Part shown: piece by piece, positions 1 through 7,586 of the stretch
Position numbering within the stretch: the stretch's first letter is position 1
How the letters are laid out: each line of letters opens with the position of its first letter
Source: Paracoccaceae bacterium
GTDB taxonomy: Bacteria; Pseudomonadota; Alphaproteobacteria; Rhodobacterales; Rhodobacteraceae
NCBI GenBank assembly: GCA_022763485.1
Contig: JALEGX010000044.1
Span: forward strand, 1-37,056
DNA: 37,056 bases
Direction: 5' to 3'
Program-made: the position numbers and the translations under genes
The notes under the pieces: model-generated
Seen by the model: the letters and a program-made list of their open reading frames with translations, nothing else
Database searches by the model: none
Told to the model about the DNA's origin: nothing

Positions 1-95
1 AAATTGAATCAGTGACTTCGGCCTCGATCAAGGGTGAGTTTTTCAACAGAATAGGCCGACAGCTGCACTTCGTAAAGTTCGCTCCCTGCACCAAG
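1..95. mobile_element. possible insertion-sequence terminus (remnant)
   Basis: The stretch contains a GAGTTTTTCAACAGAAT-like string (36-52) that resembles the end regions of IS elements I remember from alphaproteobacteria. The open frame on the minus strand that reaches it (43-294) changes from a coherent protein-like sequence to a short tail and a stop just here. The inference is that a transposon end interrupts that gene. No terminal inverted repeat partner or target duplication can be seen because the window starts at base 1, so this is weak and depends on the flanking sequence. Confidence 0.25.
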
Positions 96-294
96 CTACA
101 TATAGATCCAGGATCACCACCCTCAGCTGCTTCCTGAACGCCATCTTAGGTTTGGGCCCTCTGGTCCTTTCACTAATAGCCTCTCCCAAGAACCCATCCC
201 AGATCCTATCTACCAGGTCCTTCACCTCGGGATGATCTGACCATCTATGAACGTCTATGGGTCTTGAGTGCCAAGGGTTAATACTCAGGGTCAT
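43..294 (-). pseudogene. probable truncated hypothetical protein (island gene remnant)
   Basis: An 83-residue frame starting at ATG 294. The N-terminal part, with HRWSDHPEVKDLVDRIWD at about residues 16-33 and LRVVILDLYVAWC at 57-69, looks like real protein, with mixed hydrophobic and charged residues. The last ~14 residues (RERTLRSAAVGLFC) look unrelated and end in a stop close to the possible IS end. I do not recognise a function. Base composition here is clearly more AT-rich than the rest of the window, which suggests acquired DNA. It could instead be a short intact orphan gene or a chance frame. Confidence 0.35.
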
Positions 295-524
295 GCTCGG
301 GCCTCTGTCGGGGAGTTCTGCTTAGGGGTCTTGGATTGGGATATCCCTACCAAGGTTCTCTATTCTGGTTCTTCTCTTCTCTCTAAGTTATCTTATCCAT
401 TACTTATACCTATTAATGAAGGTAGATACCCTAGGATAAGGGGCCCTCCAAGTGGGGCATAAACGGGGGCATTCTCAGGATCCTTGGGATGCCTGACTGC
501 TTATTCTACTGATCTTGAAGAAGA
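295..524. other. AT-rich non-coding stretch between island remnant and tRNA-Gln
   Basis: About 230 bases with long pyrimidine-rich and AT-rich runs (roughly 355-430), unlike the GC-rich DNA that begins after the tRNA. I see no convincing coding frame and no second copy of the tRNA 3' end that would mark an attachment site. It probably belongs to the same foreign segment as 1-294. Confidence 0.4.
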
Positions 525-599
525 TGGCTGGGGTGGCAGGATTCGAACCTGCGGTACGCGGTACCAAAAACCGTTGCCTTACCACTTGGCTACACCCCA
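525..599 (-). tRNA. tRNA-Gln (anticodon UUG)
   Basis: The minus strand folds as a cloverleaf. The 7-bp acceptor stem pairs TGGGGTG (599-593) with CACCCCA. There is a D-arm with GTAGCCAAGTGGTAAGGC, an anticodon loop TTTTGGT giving UUG, a T-arm containing GGTTCGAATCC, discriminator G and an encoded CCA (527-525). The 75-nt length is normal. The 3' end faces the AT-rich segment at 1-524, the usual arrangement when an integrase uses a tRNA 3' end as attachment site. Confidence 0.95.
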
Positions 600-611
600 A
601 CGGTGAGCGCG

Positions 612-640
612 TATTTAGGCCGCCTTTCGGATGGGCGCAA
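612..640 (-). promoter_or_regulatory. putative promoter of tRNA-Gln
   Basis: On the minus strand TTGCGC (640-635) and TAAATA (617-612) are separated by 17 bases. The -10 element ends about 12 bases before the mature tRNA 5' end at 599. Spacing and position fit a sigma-70 tRNA promoter; the -35 box is only partly consensus. Confidence 0.45.
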
Positions 641-955
641 GAGGCTTTTTGGAAAAAAGTTCACTTCCTAGAACTTATCCACAAGAAGCTGAAAATCGGG
701 GTGAAATTCGGGGGTGGGGAGGCCGTCGGACCCCGGTCCAGGTCCTTGCATAAGTTTGTTTGCCAAACTGAAACCGCGAAAGGCGCTTGTGATTTCAAGG
801 GGTAAGGTCGTGTCTGCCTGTTGAGGGCGGTGTCGCCGCCCGCCGGACCGCAAGGACCGGGCGTGTTTGTGGCCTGACGGGTGTTCCGCGACGTTCTACT
901 GGGCGGACGGTCTGGTTTCGCTAGGCTGACTATCAGAGACGAGGAGGGCCCTACG
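641..955. other. intergenic region before the dehalogenase gene
   Basis: No convincing coding sequence. It contains a small GC-rich hairpin, GGGCGG (825-830) pairing with CCGCCC (836-841), and two imperfect GGACCGCAAGGACCGG-like repeats at about 845-860. These may structure the leader of the downstream gene. A ribosome binding site GAGGAGGG lies at 941-948, just before the ATG at 956. Confidence 0.4.
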
Positions 956-1864
956 ATGAAAGCGCTGCGTACGCCGGATGACCGGTTTCAGGATCTGCCA
1001 GACTATCCCTTTGCTCCGAACTGGCTGGAGGTGGATGATACCGAGGGCGGGAGCTTGCGGGTGCATTATCTGGACGAGGGTCCGGCCGAGGCCGACCCGG
1101 TTCTCTGTCTGCATGGGGAGCCGACGTGGTCCTATCTCTACCGTCACATGATCCCGGTGTTCACCGCCGCCGGGCATCGGGTTGTTGCGCCGGATCTGGT
1201 GGGGTTCGGGAAGTCGGACAAGCCGGCGGAACGGTCGGACTATACCTATCAGCGGCATGTCGACTGGCTGACCTCTGTCATCGTGCAACTGGACCTGCGC
1301 AATATCACGCTGGTCTGTCAGGACTGGGGGGGCCTGTTGGGCTTGCGCCTCTGGGCGGAGCATCCAGAGCGGTTTGCCCGCGTGGTTGTTGCGAACACCG
1401 CTCTCCCCACCGGGGATCAGCCGATGGGGGCGGCCTTTGAAGGCTGGCGTCAGTTCAGCCAGGAGACACCGGAATTCCGCACCGGGCGGATCGTTTACGG
1501 CGGTACGGTCAGCAAGCTGACAGAGGCGGAAGTTGCCGCCTATGATGCGCCGTTTCCGGACGACAGCTATCAGGCGGGCGCGCGACAGTTTCCCGTTCTG
1601 GTGCCGGACACGCCCGACAATCCCGCGTCGGAGCCGAACCGCGCAGCCTGGGCACGGCTGAAAACGCTCGACACCCCGGTGCTGACGGCATTCGGGGCTG
1701 AGGACAAGATCATGGCCGGGGTCGACCGGGTGTTCCAGAAGCTTCCCGGGGCGCAGGGGCAGCCCCATACGATCCTGCCGGCCGCGGGGCATTTCCTGCA
1801 GGAAGATGTGGGGCCCGAGCTGGCGCAGCTGACCTGCGATTTCATCGCGCGGACCTCTGCCTGA
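956..1864 (+). CDS. haloalkane dehalogenase (HLD-I, DhlA-like)
   Basis: A 302-residue cytoplasmic alpha/beta hydrolase, the usual length for the family, predicted to hydrolyse carbon-halogen bonds of haloalkanes to alcohol and halide. The sequence is close in pattern to Xanthobacter DhlA: N-terminal LRTPDDRF, oxyanion region HGEPTWSYLYR (53-63), GFGKSDKP (83-90), nucleophile D123 with halide-binding W124 in QDWGG, acid D250 in GAEDK and base H279 in AGHFLQED. W164 in the cap is the likely second halide-binding Trp. An upstream in-frame start at 881 exists, but GAGGAGGG eight bases before 956 and homology at LRTPD favour ATG 956. The gene stands alone and converges with the MBL-fold gene, with the stops 7 bases apart. 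Confidence 0.88.
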   Translation: MKALRTPDDRFQDLPDYPFAPNWLEVDDTEGGSLRVHYLDEGPAEADPVLCLHGEPTWSYLYRHMIPVFTAAGHRVVAPDLVGFGKSDKPAERSDYTYQRHVDWLTSVIVQLDLRNITLVCQDWGGLLGLRLWAEHPERFARVVVANTALPTGDQPMGAAFEGWRQFSQETPEFRTGRIVYGGTVSKLTEAEVAAYDAPFPDDSYQAGARQFPVLVPDTPDNPASEPNRAAWARLKTLDTPVLTAFGAEDKIMAGVDRVFQKLPGAQGQPHTILPAAGHFLQEDVGPELAQLTCDFIARTSA

Positions 1865-1876
1865 TCAGGGATCAGG
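1860..1876. terminator. short stem-loop across convergent stop codons
   Basis: CCTGATC (1860-1866) and GATCAGG (1870-1876) form a perfect 7-bp stem with a 3-base loop spanning the two convergent stop codons. There is no T-tract on either side, so a terminator role is only possible. Confidence 0.3.
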
Positions 1877-2792
1877 CGCCGTCGGGAACAAACCGATAGG
1901 TCGAGCCTGCGCGTTCTGCCCGTCCGATCCCGCCACCGGGAAGGTGATAGCCAATAAGCTGCATCTTCTCGGCAACCGCGCGGTCCAGAATGCTCTGGCG
2001 GGTCTGAGCGGCCAGCGGGCGATCCTGATCCGAGCCCGACTGCCAGTCCGGGCGCTCGAAAGCCACGTGGTGATTTCCGATCGCGTCGCCCAGCACCAGC
2101 ACGGAATCGCTGCCCGAGCGCAGTTCGAACGACATATGCCCGGGCGTGTGCCCCGGTGTCATATGCGCGGCGACGCCAGGCAGGATTTCCTGGCCATCGT
2201 CAAACAGGACAATGTTTTCTTCCAGCACTTCCATGCGGCGGCGCGCACCCACGGCCATGGTGGTGCGCTCGGATTGAATGGTGTTGGTCGTCTCCGGATC
2301 GAACCAATACTCCCATTCCTGCTGCCCCATCATGTGCTGGGCCTCATAGAAGGTGGGATCGTCAAATTCATCCAGCACGCCCCACAGGTGGTCCGGGTGG
2401 CAATGGGTGAACACAACATGGGTGATGTCCTCCGGGGCAAGACCCAGACCCTCCAGCGCGTCGACCAGCTCGCCTGCGCTGTCCTGGAAGCCGGCCCCGG
2501 CGCCGACATCAAAGAGCACCGTGTTGGTTCCGTCCTGCAACAGCGTGACATTGCATTCGGGCGTCAGCGCCGCGCCGGTCAGGTCATGAGATTGCAGGAT
2601 CGGGGCCAGCTCTGCTTTCGGCATGGGGCCGAAGATGAAATCGGGCGGCAGCGTCAGGTGACCATCCGACAGCGTCTGGATGCGCATCTGCCCCACAGAG
2701 AGCTCGGTCGAGGCCCAGAGGCGCGGTGGGGTCAGCGCCAGCCCCAGGCCCGCGCCTGAAGTGGCCAGAAACTTCCGACGTGTAACGGTCAT
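1872..2792 (-). CDS. Tat-exported MBL-fold metallohydrolase
   Basis: A 306-residue metallo-beta-lactamase-fold protein. The N-terminus TRRKFL (4-9) followed by a hydrophobic stretch and an Ala-Ser region near 27-28 is a twin-arginine signal, so the enzyme is expected to fold with its metal and be exported to the periplasm. Metal motif THCHPDH (H130, H132, D134, H135), GHTPGH (214-219), D236 in LGDA and a late GYH supply the usual dinuclear zinc ligands. The substrate is unknown; such proteins include lactonases, sulfatases and quinone-related hydrolases. The frame opens further upstream (2885), but ATG 2792 has AGGA seven bases ahead and begins the Tat signal directly. It lies downstream of the Liv operon but behind a terminator. 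Confidence 0.8.
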   Translation of the reverse strand: MTVTRRKFLATSGAGLGLALTPPRLWASTELSVGQMRIQTLSDGHLTLPPDFIFGPMPKAELAPILQSHDLTGAALTPECNVTLLQDGTNTVLFDVGAGAGFQDSAGELVDALEGLGLAPEDITHVVFTHCHPDHLWGVLDEFDDPTFYEAQHMMGQQEWEYWFDPETTNTIQSERTTMAVGARRRMEVLEENIVLFDDGQEILPGVAAHMTPGHTPGHMSFELRSGSDSVLVLGDAIGNHHVAFERPDWQSGSDQDRPLAAQTRQSILDRAVAEKMQLIGYHLPGGGIGRAERAGSTYRFVPDGA

Positions 2793-2817
2793 GACAATCC
2801 TCGCTCTTGCATAACCA

Positions 2818-2846
2818 ATAATCACATCTGAATGTATGAAATTCAA
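2818..2846 (-). promoter_or_regulatory. putative promoter of the MBL-fold gene
   Basis: On the minus strand TTGAAT (2846-2841) and GATTAT (2823-2818) are separated by 17 bases, 26 bases before the start codon. The surrounding sequence is AT-rich. This fits a separate sigma-70 promoter after the terminator at 2890-2913. Confidence 0.35.
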
Positions 2847-2889
2847 GCAAGGACTGCGTACCCGCGCAGAGCTGACATCAGCCAAGCAA

Positions 2890-2913
2890 AAGGCCGGGCA
2901 GGGGCCCGGCCTT
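2890..2913 (-). terminator. rho-independent terminator of the Liv operon
   Basis: AAGGCCGGGC (2890-2899) pairs perfectly with GCCCGGCCTT (2904-2913) around a 4-base loop. Read on the minus strand the stem runs into TTTTGC, placed about 30 bases after the substrate-binding-protein stop. Confidence 0.8.
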
Positions 2914-2942
2914 CGCGGCGTTTCATCCAGAAAGCAAAGTCT

Positions 2943-4103
2943 TTACTGGCGGCTCTGAACCTTCCACTGACCGCCTTCGACGATGGAGATGACGATATCG
3001 TCAGCGCCCCGGTGGTCATCGGCGGAATAGGAGATCTGCGAGTCGGTCAGCCCGTCATAGTAGTTCAGGCTTTCCATGCCCTTGATGAAGCTCTCATGGG
3101 TCAGATCGGGACCTGCTGCTTCCAGAGCGCGCACCAGAGTTTCGGCTGCGGAATAGCCCAGCATGGCGAAGCCGCTGGCAGGCTGGTCGAACTTGGCCTT
3201 GTAGTCGGCGATGAACTTGGCCGGGACCTCTTCGGTTGCGCGGGAGTTCAGGTCAACCCAGCCAGCCGCCGCGTAGAGCCCCTCGGTGACACCACCGGGA
3301 ACCGCTGCGACCACGCCCAGGAAACCGGCCGAAGTGTTCAGGAACTTGACGTCGGTCCAGCCCAGTTTCTTGGCGGTGCCGACCACGGTGATCCCCTGGC
3401 GCACACCCAGCGCCATGGTGATGACATCGCAGCCTGCGGCCTTCAGCTTGGTCAGCGAACCAACAAAATCCAGCTCGTCCGGCTTGTGCGTGGTCTCACC
3501 CGCAAAGCTCAGGCCCAGCCCTTCGGTCACATCCTTGGTGCTTTCGGCGATTTCCTTGCCGAAGTCAGACGGGATGTACATGGTGCAGACTTCTTTTGCG
3601 TCGAATTCACCAGCCAGATATTTCACCCCGGCCTGGACCTGGTCCCAATAACTGGAGAAGCCGATGAACTTGTTGTCGATCGGGTCCTGCAGCATCTGAC
3701 GCGCGGCCGACAGGGGGCCGACATTCGGGATGCCCTTGGGATCCAGCAGCTTGAAGCCCGCGATGTTCATCGGCGTGCCCAGCGACAACAGCATGGCAAA
3801 GGCTTTGTCCTTGTTCAGGAGCTTGTTGTAGCCCTGCATCGCGCGCGGGATCTGATAGCCGTTGTCTTCGACGACAAAGCGGATCTGGCGCCCGTGGATG
3901 CCACCATTTGCGTTGACCTCATCGAACAGCATGTTGGCGCCGTTCACCGCCGGCACGCCCACTGCGGCAAAGATCCCGCTGAGGTCATTCACCGACCCGA
4001 TCACCACCTCGGTGTCGCTGACGCCCTGGGTTCCGGCCTGTGCCATGCCCCCCATGCCAACGGCCATGGCTGCGGCCAGCAGCGCGGATGTCACTTTTTT
4101 CAT
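2943..4103 (-). CDS. branched-chain amino acid-type ABC transporter substrate-binding protein
   Basis: A 386-residue periplasmic binding protein of the LivJ/LivK type (periplasmic binding fold I). Residues 1-23 (MKKVTSALLAAAMAVGMGGMAQA) are a Sec signal peptide with a cleavable Ala-X-Ala end. The mature part starts with VSDTEVVIGSVNDLSGIFAAVG, the standard opening of this family, and has FVVEDNGYQIPRA and a C-terminal AGPDLTHESFIKGMESL. It captures the ligand for the LivH/M/G/F-like components upstream. The ATG is preceded by GGGAGGA. The gene is last in the operon, after the acyl-CoA ligase, which hints that ligands may be acids activated to CoA esters rather than amino acids. The ligand cannot be read from sequence. 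Confidence 0.88.
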   Translation of the reverse strand: MKKVTSALLAAAMAVGMGGMAQAGTQGVSDTEVVIGSVNDLSGIFAAVGVPAVNGANMLFDEVNANGGIHGRQIRFVVEDNGYQIPRAMQGYNKLLNKDKAFAMLLSLGTPMNIAGFKLLDPKGIPNVGPLSAARQMLQDPIDNKFIGFSSYWDQVQAGVKYLAGEFDAKEVCTMYIPSDFGKEIAESTKDVTEGLGLSFAGETTHKPDELDFVGSLTKLKAAGCDVITMALGVRQGITVVGTAKKLGWTDVKFLNTSAGFLGVVAAVPGGVTEGLYAAAGWVDLNSRATEEVPAKFIADYKAKFDQPASGFAMLGYSAAETLVRALEAAGPDLTHESFIKGMESLNYYDGLTDSQISYSADDHRGADDIVISIVEGGQWKVQSRQ

Positions 4104-4151
4104 GCAATTGTCCTCCCTTGGATCTTTGCGGCGCGGTTTCTGACCCGCACG

Positions 4152-6032
4152 TCAATACATCTCGTCAATCAGCGCCTTGTGCTTCTTTTCCACAAAGCCG
4201 CGCTTCAGCTTCATGGTTGCAGTCAGTTCCTCGTCTTCGGCCGTCAGCAGCACGTTGATGAGGCGGAAATCCTTGATCTGCTCGACGCGGGCGAACTCGC
4301 CGTTTACCGCGTCGACCTCCTTGCGGATCAGGTCGACCACCTCTTGTGCAGCACAGAGCGAAGCGAAGTCACTGAATGGTATCTTATGGTCCTGCGCGAA
4401 TTTTTCCACGTTTTCCTGATCGATCATGATCAGACATGTCAGGTATTTGCGCTGATCCCCGATCACCACCGCGTCCGAGATATAGTGGCTGAACTTCAAC
4501 CGGCTTTCGATTTCCGCCGGGGTGATGTTCTTGCCGCCTGCGGTGATGATGATGTCCTTGATCCGGCCGGTGATCGTCAGGAACCCGTCGTCATCCAGAC
4601 GCCCGACATCCCCGGTGCGCAACCAGCCATCATCGGTGAAGGTTTCGGCAGTCTTCTCATTGTTGCGCCAGTAGCCCTGGAAATTGTTGGCGCCGAAGGT
4701 CTGGATTTCGCCGTCGGGGGCGATGCGGATCTGCACCCCTTCGATGGCCTTGCCGACGGTGCCGGGCTTGTTGATGTCCAGCGTGTTGATGGTCGACAGC
4801 CCGGTGTTTTCGGTCATGCCGTAACCTTCGACCAGCGGCACACCAATCGACCAGTACCATTTCAGCAGTTCCGGAGAGATCGGCGCCGCACCAGTGCCGC
4901 CCCGGCGCATCTTGTCCATGCCAAGCATCCGGCGCAGGTTGCGCAGAACGGCAAAATCCCAGAATGCGAAGTTTGCAGCCACCCCGCCGGGGACGGGTTT
5001 TCCCTGCATCACATAGTCGGCGCGCTTGCCTCCGGCCTTGACCGCCTGTGCAAAGGCCCAGCGACCAATCGGCGTGGCCTCCTGTGCCAGCACCAGCACG
5101 CGGGAATAGATCTTCTCCCAGACGCGCGGCACGGCAAAGAAGGTGGAGGGCGACACCTCCTGCATGTTGTCAAAGACGGTTTCCGGGCTTTCGGCAAAAT
5201 TCACCGTGCTGCGGGCCGCCAGCGGGAAATAGACCGACACATTGCGTTCCAGAATGTGACAGAGCGGCAGGAAGCACAGCTGCTCATCATCCTTGTAGAC
5301 GGCCAGCCCGCGGGCCCCGGATTCGATGGTGCCCAGCACGTTTTCGTTGCAGATCATCGCACCCTTGGGCATCCCGGTGGTGCCCGAGGTATAGATCAGC
5401 AGCGCGGTGTCTTCAGGCCGCGACTTGGCGATCTCGGCCTCGAATACGCCGTGGTTTTCGGCCTCATAGGCGCGACCGGTGTCATAGAGTTCATCCACGA
5501 AGACGCATTTGTCATGACGCAGGTCATGCAGCCCTTCGCGGTCCAGAATGATCACCTTCGTGAGCCCCGGAACCTGGTCCTGGATCTCCAGATACTTGTC
5601 CAGCTGTTCGTCGTTTTCGACAAACAGGAACCGGCTGTCGCTGTCATTGATCAGATAGGCCAGCTGAGAGGCGGAATCGGTCGTGTAGACGCCCGACGCG
5701 ATGCCGCCGACCCCCTGAATGCCCATGTCGGCATAGAGCCATTCGCGACAGTCCTCCGACAGGATGGAGACCACTTCGCCGCGTTGCAGCCCAAGCGCCT
5801 TTAGGCCAAGCCCGATCCATTTTGCGTGGTCCCAATAGTCCCGCCAGGAATAGCTTTTCCAGATACCGAAGTCTTTTTCCCGGTGGGCGGTGCGGGTGCC
5901 AAGGGTTTCACAGCGCTGGGCGAACAGTTTGACGATCGTGTCGCAACCGTCGACCGTCAGCGGACGTTGTCCGGGTGTGGCGTTATAGGTCACGCCGTCG
6001 ATCTGAACCGTGGGTTGGGTGTGCATGTTCAT
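4152..6032 (-). CDS. AMP-dependent acyl-CoA synthetase (long-chain type)
   Basis: A 626-residue ANL-superfamily enzyme that adenylates a carboxylic acid and transfers it to CoA in the cytoplasm. The AMP-binding motif YTSGTTGMPKG is at 214-224, GYGMTE at 403-408, TGD at 473-475 and the hinge region IKDIIITAGGKNITP at 491-505. A Lys-rich C-terminus (MKLKRGFVEKK) carries the expected adenylation lysine. Size and motifs fit long-chain fatty acid or related ligases (COG1022-like). ATG 6032 follows AGGGGGAG on the mRNA; an upstream in-frame start at 6134 would overlap the ATPase gene heavily. Its place between the LivF-like ATPase and the binding protein suggests that the imported substrate is trapped as a CoA thioester. 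Confidence 0.87.
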   Translation of the reverse strand: MNMHTQPTVQIDGVTYNATPGQRPLTVDGCDTIVKLFAQRCETLGTRTAHREKDFGIWKSYSWRDYWDHAKWIGLGLKALGLQRGEVVSILSEDCREWLYADMGIQGVGGIASGVYTTDSASQLAYLINDSDSRFLFVENDEQLDKYLEIQDQVPGLTKVIILDREGLHDLRHDKCVFVDELYDTGRAYEAENHGVFEAEIAKSRPEDTALLIYTSGTTGMPKGAMICNENVLGTIESGARGLAVYKDDEQLCFLPLCHILERNVSVYFPLAARSTVNFAESPETVFDNMQEVSPSTFFAVPRVWEKIYSRVLVLAQEATPIGRWAFAQAVKAGGKRADYVMQGKPVPGGVAANFAFWDFAVLRNLRRMLGMDKMRRGGTGAAPISPELLKWYWSIGVPLVEGYGMTENTGLSTINTLDINKPGTVGKAIEGVQIRIAPDGEIQTFGANNFQGYWRNNEKTAETFTDDGWLRTGDVGRLDDDGFLTITGRIKDIIITAGGKNITPAEIESRLKFSHYISDAVVIGDQRKYLTCLIMIDQENVEKFAQDHKIPFSDFASLCAAQEVVDLIRKEVDAVNGEFARVEQIKDFRLINVLLTAEDEELTATMKLKRGFVEKKHKALIDEMY

Positions 6033-6045
6033 CTGATACTCCCCC

Positions 6046-6819
6046 TTATCGCCAGGTTTTCTTGCGTTTCCAGCGCCGTTCGCCGCGCTGGCTTTCTTCC
6101 TGGTGTCCCAGATAGAAGGACTGGATGTCCTCACTGGCCATCAGGCGTTCGGCGCTGCCTTCCATCACGATGCGACCGATCTCCATCACGTAGCCGAAAT
6201 GCGCCGTATCCAGGGCGATCCGGGCGTTCTGTTCGACCAGCATCATGGTGACGCTCTCTTCGGTGTTCAGGCGCTTCAGGATGCCAAAGATCTCCTGCAC
6301 CAGCAGCGGGGACAGGCCCAGGCTGGGTTCATCCAGCAGCATGATCTTGGGGCGCAGCATCAGGCCGCGGCCAATCGCCAGCATCTGCTGCTGCCCGCCG
6401 GACAGGGTGCCTGCTTCCTGGTTCCTGCGCTCGGCAAGGATCGGAAAATACTCGAACACAAGCTGGCGATCCTTTTCGATCTCCGCCTTGTCGTTGCGGG
6501 TATAGGCCCCCAGGTTCAGGTTCTCTTCCACTGTCAGCAGGGGAAACACCTCACGCCCTTCCGGGACATGCACGATGCCGTCCTGAACCACGCGATGCGG
6601 TTCACGCCCCTGTATTTCCGTGCCGTTGAAGGTGATCTTGCCCTTCTCCGGATCCATGATCCCCGAGATGGTTTTCAGCAGCGTCGACTTGCCGGCACCA
6701 TTGGCACCCAGAACTGTCACGATCTGCCCTTTTTCAACCTTCAGGGACACCCCCCGGATGGCCATGATAGGGCCATAGAAGCTTTCCAGGTTGTTAATTT
6801 CCAGAACAGTTTCCGCCAT
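6046..6819 (-). CDS. ABC transporter ATP-binding protein, LivF type
   Basis: A 257-residue ATPase energising the Liv-type importer at the inner face of the membrane. Walker A GANGAGKST lies near residue 36, signature LSGGQQQMLAIGRGL near 137, and Walker B IMLLDEPSLGL follows; SFYGPIMAIRGVSL at the start and HVPEGREVFP are LivF hallmarks. A GTG at 6825 is an alternative start, but AGGAG lies seven bases before ATG 6819. The preceding livG-like stop at 6822 is separated by only two bases, so translation is coupled. A basic tail (RRWKRKKTWR) is slightly longer than usual. Confidence 0.9.
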   Translation of the reverse strand: MAETVLEINNLESFYGPIMAIRGVSLKVEKGQIVTVLGANGAGKSTLLKTISGIMDPEKGKITFNGTEIQGREPHRVVQDGIVHVPEGREVFPLLTVEENLNLGAYTRNDKAEIEKDRQLVFEYFPILAERRNQEAGTLSGGQQQMLAIGRGLMLRPKIMLLDEPSLGLSPLLVQEIFGILKRLNTEESVTMMLVEQNARIALDTAHFGYVMEIGRIVMEGSAERLMASEDIQSFYLGHQEESQRGERRWKRKKTWR

Positions 6820-6821
6820 CG

Positions 6822-7586
6822 TCACACTCCTGCGCCCAGGTAGGCTTCGATCACGGCCGGGTCCGACTGGACCTCGGCGGGGGTGCCTTCGGCCAGCTTC
6901 GCGCCATCGGCCAGTGCAAGCACCCTGTCGGACACGCCGGACACAAGTCCCATGTCATGTTCAACCATCAAAACGGTGATCCCCATCTGTTTGCGGATGT
7001 CGTCGATCCACCAGCGCATGTCCTGGGTTTCCTCGACGCTCAGGCCCGAGGCCGGTTCGTCCAGCAACAGCAGCCGGGGGCCGGAGGCCAGCGCGCGGCC
7101 AAGTTCGACAACCTTGCGGACGCCGTAGGGCAGCCCGGCAATCATCTTGTTGCGGTAGGGCTGTAGGTCCAGGAAATCGATGACCTCTTCGACCGCCTCG
7201 CGATGGCGGCGTTCTTCCCGGCGGACACGCGGGGTAAAGAACATCTGATCCAATAGAGTGGACTTGCGGTGGCGATGTCGCCCGACCAGAAGGTTCTGCA
7301 GGACCGTGGCATGGTCGAACAGTTCGATGTTCTGAAAGGTGCGTGCGATCCCCAGATCTGCAACCTCATCGGCGTTGCGGTCCAGCAGGTTCTGCCCATC
7401 AAAGTTGAACGTGCCCGCATAGGGTTCGTAGAAGCGCGAAATCAGGTTGAACACCGTGGATTTGCCCGCACCGTTCGGTCCGACGATGGCATAGACTTCG
7501 CCCTCATCCACCGAAAAGCTCAGGTCGTTCACGGCGACCACGCCACCAAATTTCAGAGTCGCATTTTCGATTTTCAGCAAGCTCAT
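6822..7586 (-). CDS. ABC transporter ATP-binding protein, LivG type
   Basis: A 254-residue ATPase partner of the LivF-type subunit. Walker A GPNGAGKST is near residue 36, FNLISRFYEPYAGTFNFDG follows, and LARTFQNIELF-like ARTFQNIELFDHATVLQNL is the typical LivG segment. The signature is degenerate (LPYGVRKVVELGRAL), as in the LivG family, with Walker B LLLLDEPASGL. The start ATG overlaps the LivM-type stop by four bases (ATGA), showing translational coupling. Confidence 0.9.
   Translation of the reverse strand: MSLLKIENATLKFGGVVAVNDLSFSVDEGEVYAIVGPNGAGKSTVFNLISRFYEPYAGTFNFDGQNLLDRNADEVADLGIARTFQNIELFDHATVLQNLLVGRHRHRKSTLLDQMFFTPRVRREERRHREAVEEVIDFLDLQPYRNKMIAGLPYGVRKVVELGRALASGPRLLLLDEPASGLSVEETQDMRWWIDDIRKQMGITVLMVEHDMGLVSGVSDRVLALADGAKLAEGTPAEVQSDPAVIEAYLGAGV

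Noticed and set aside
515..805. A plus-strand frame over the tRNA-Gln gene
   Set aside because: The first part is simply the complement of the tRNA (GVAGFEPAVRGTKNRCLTTWLHP is the usual false product of antisense tRNA).
2832..5804. A 990-codon open frame on the plus strand
   Set aside because: It lies antisense to the binding protein and acyl-CoA ligase, whose motifs, signal peptide and ribosome binding sites are clear. Its translation is rich in His, Gln, Arg and Asp without domain motifs, typical of antisense frames in GC-rich DNA.
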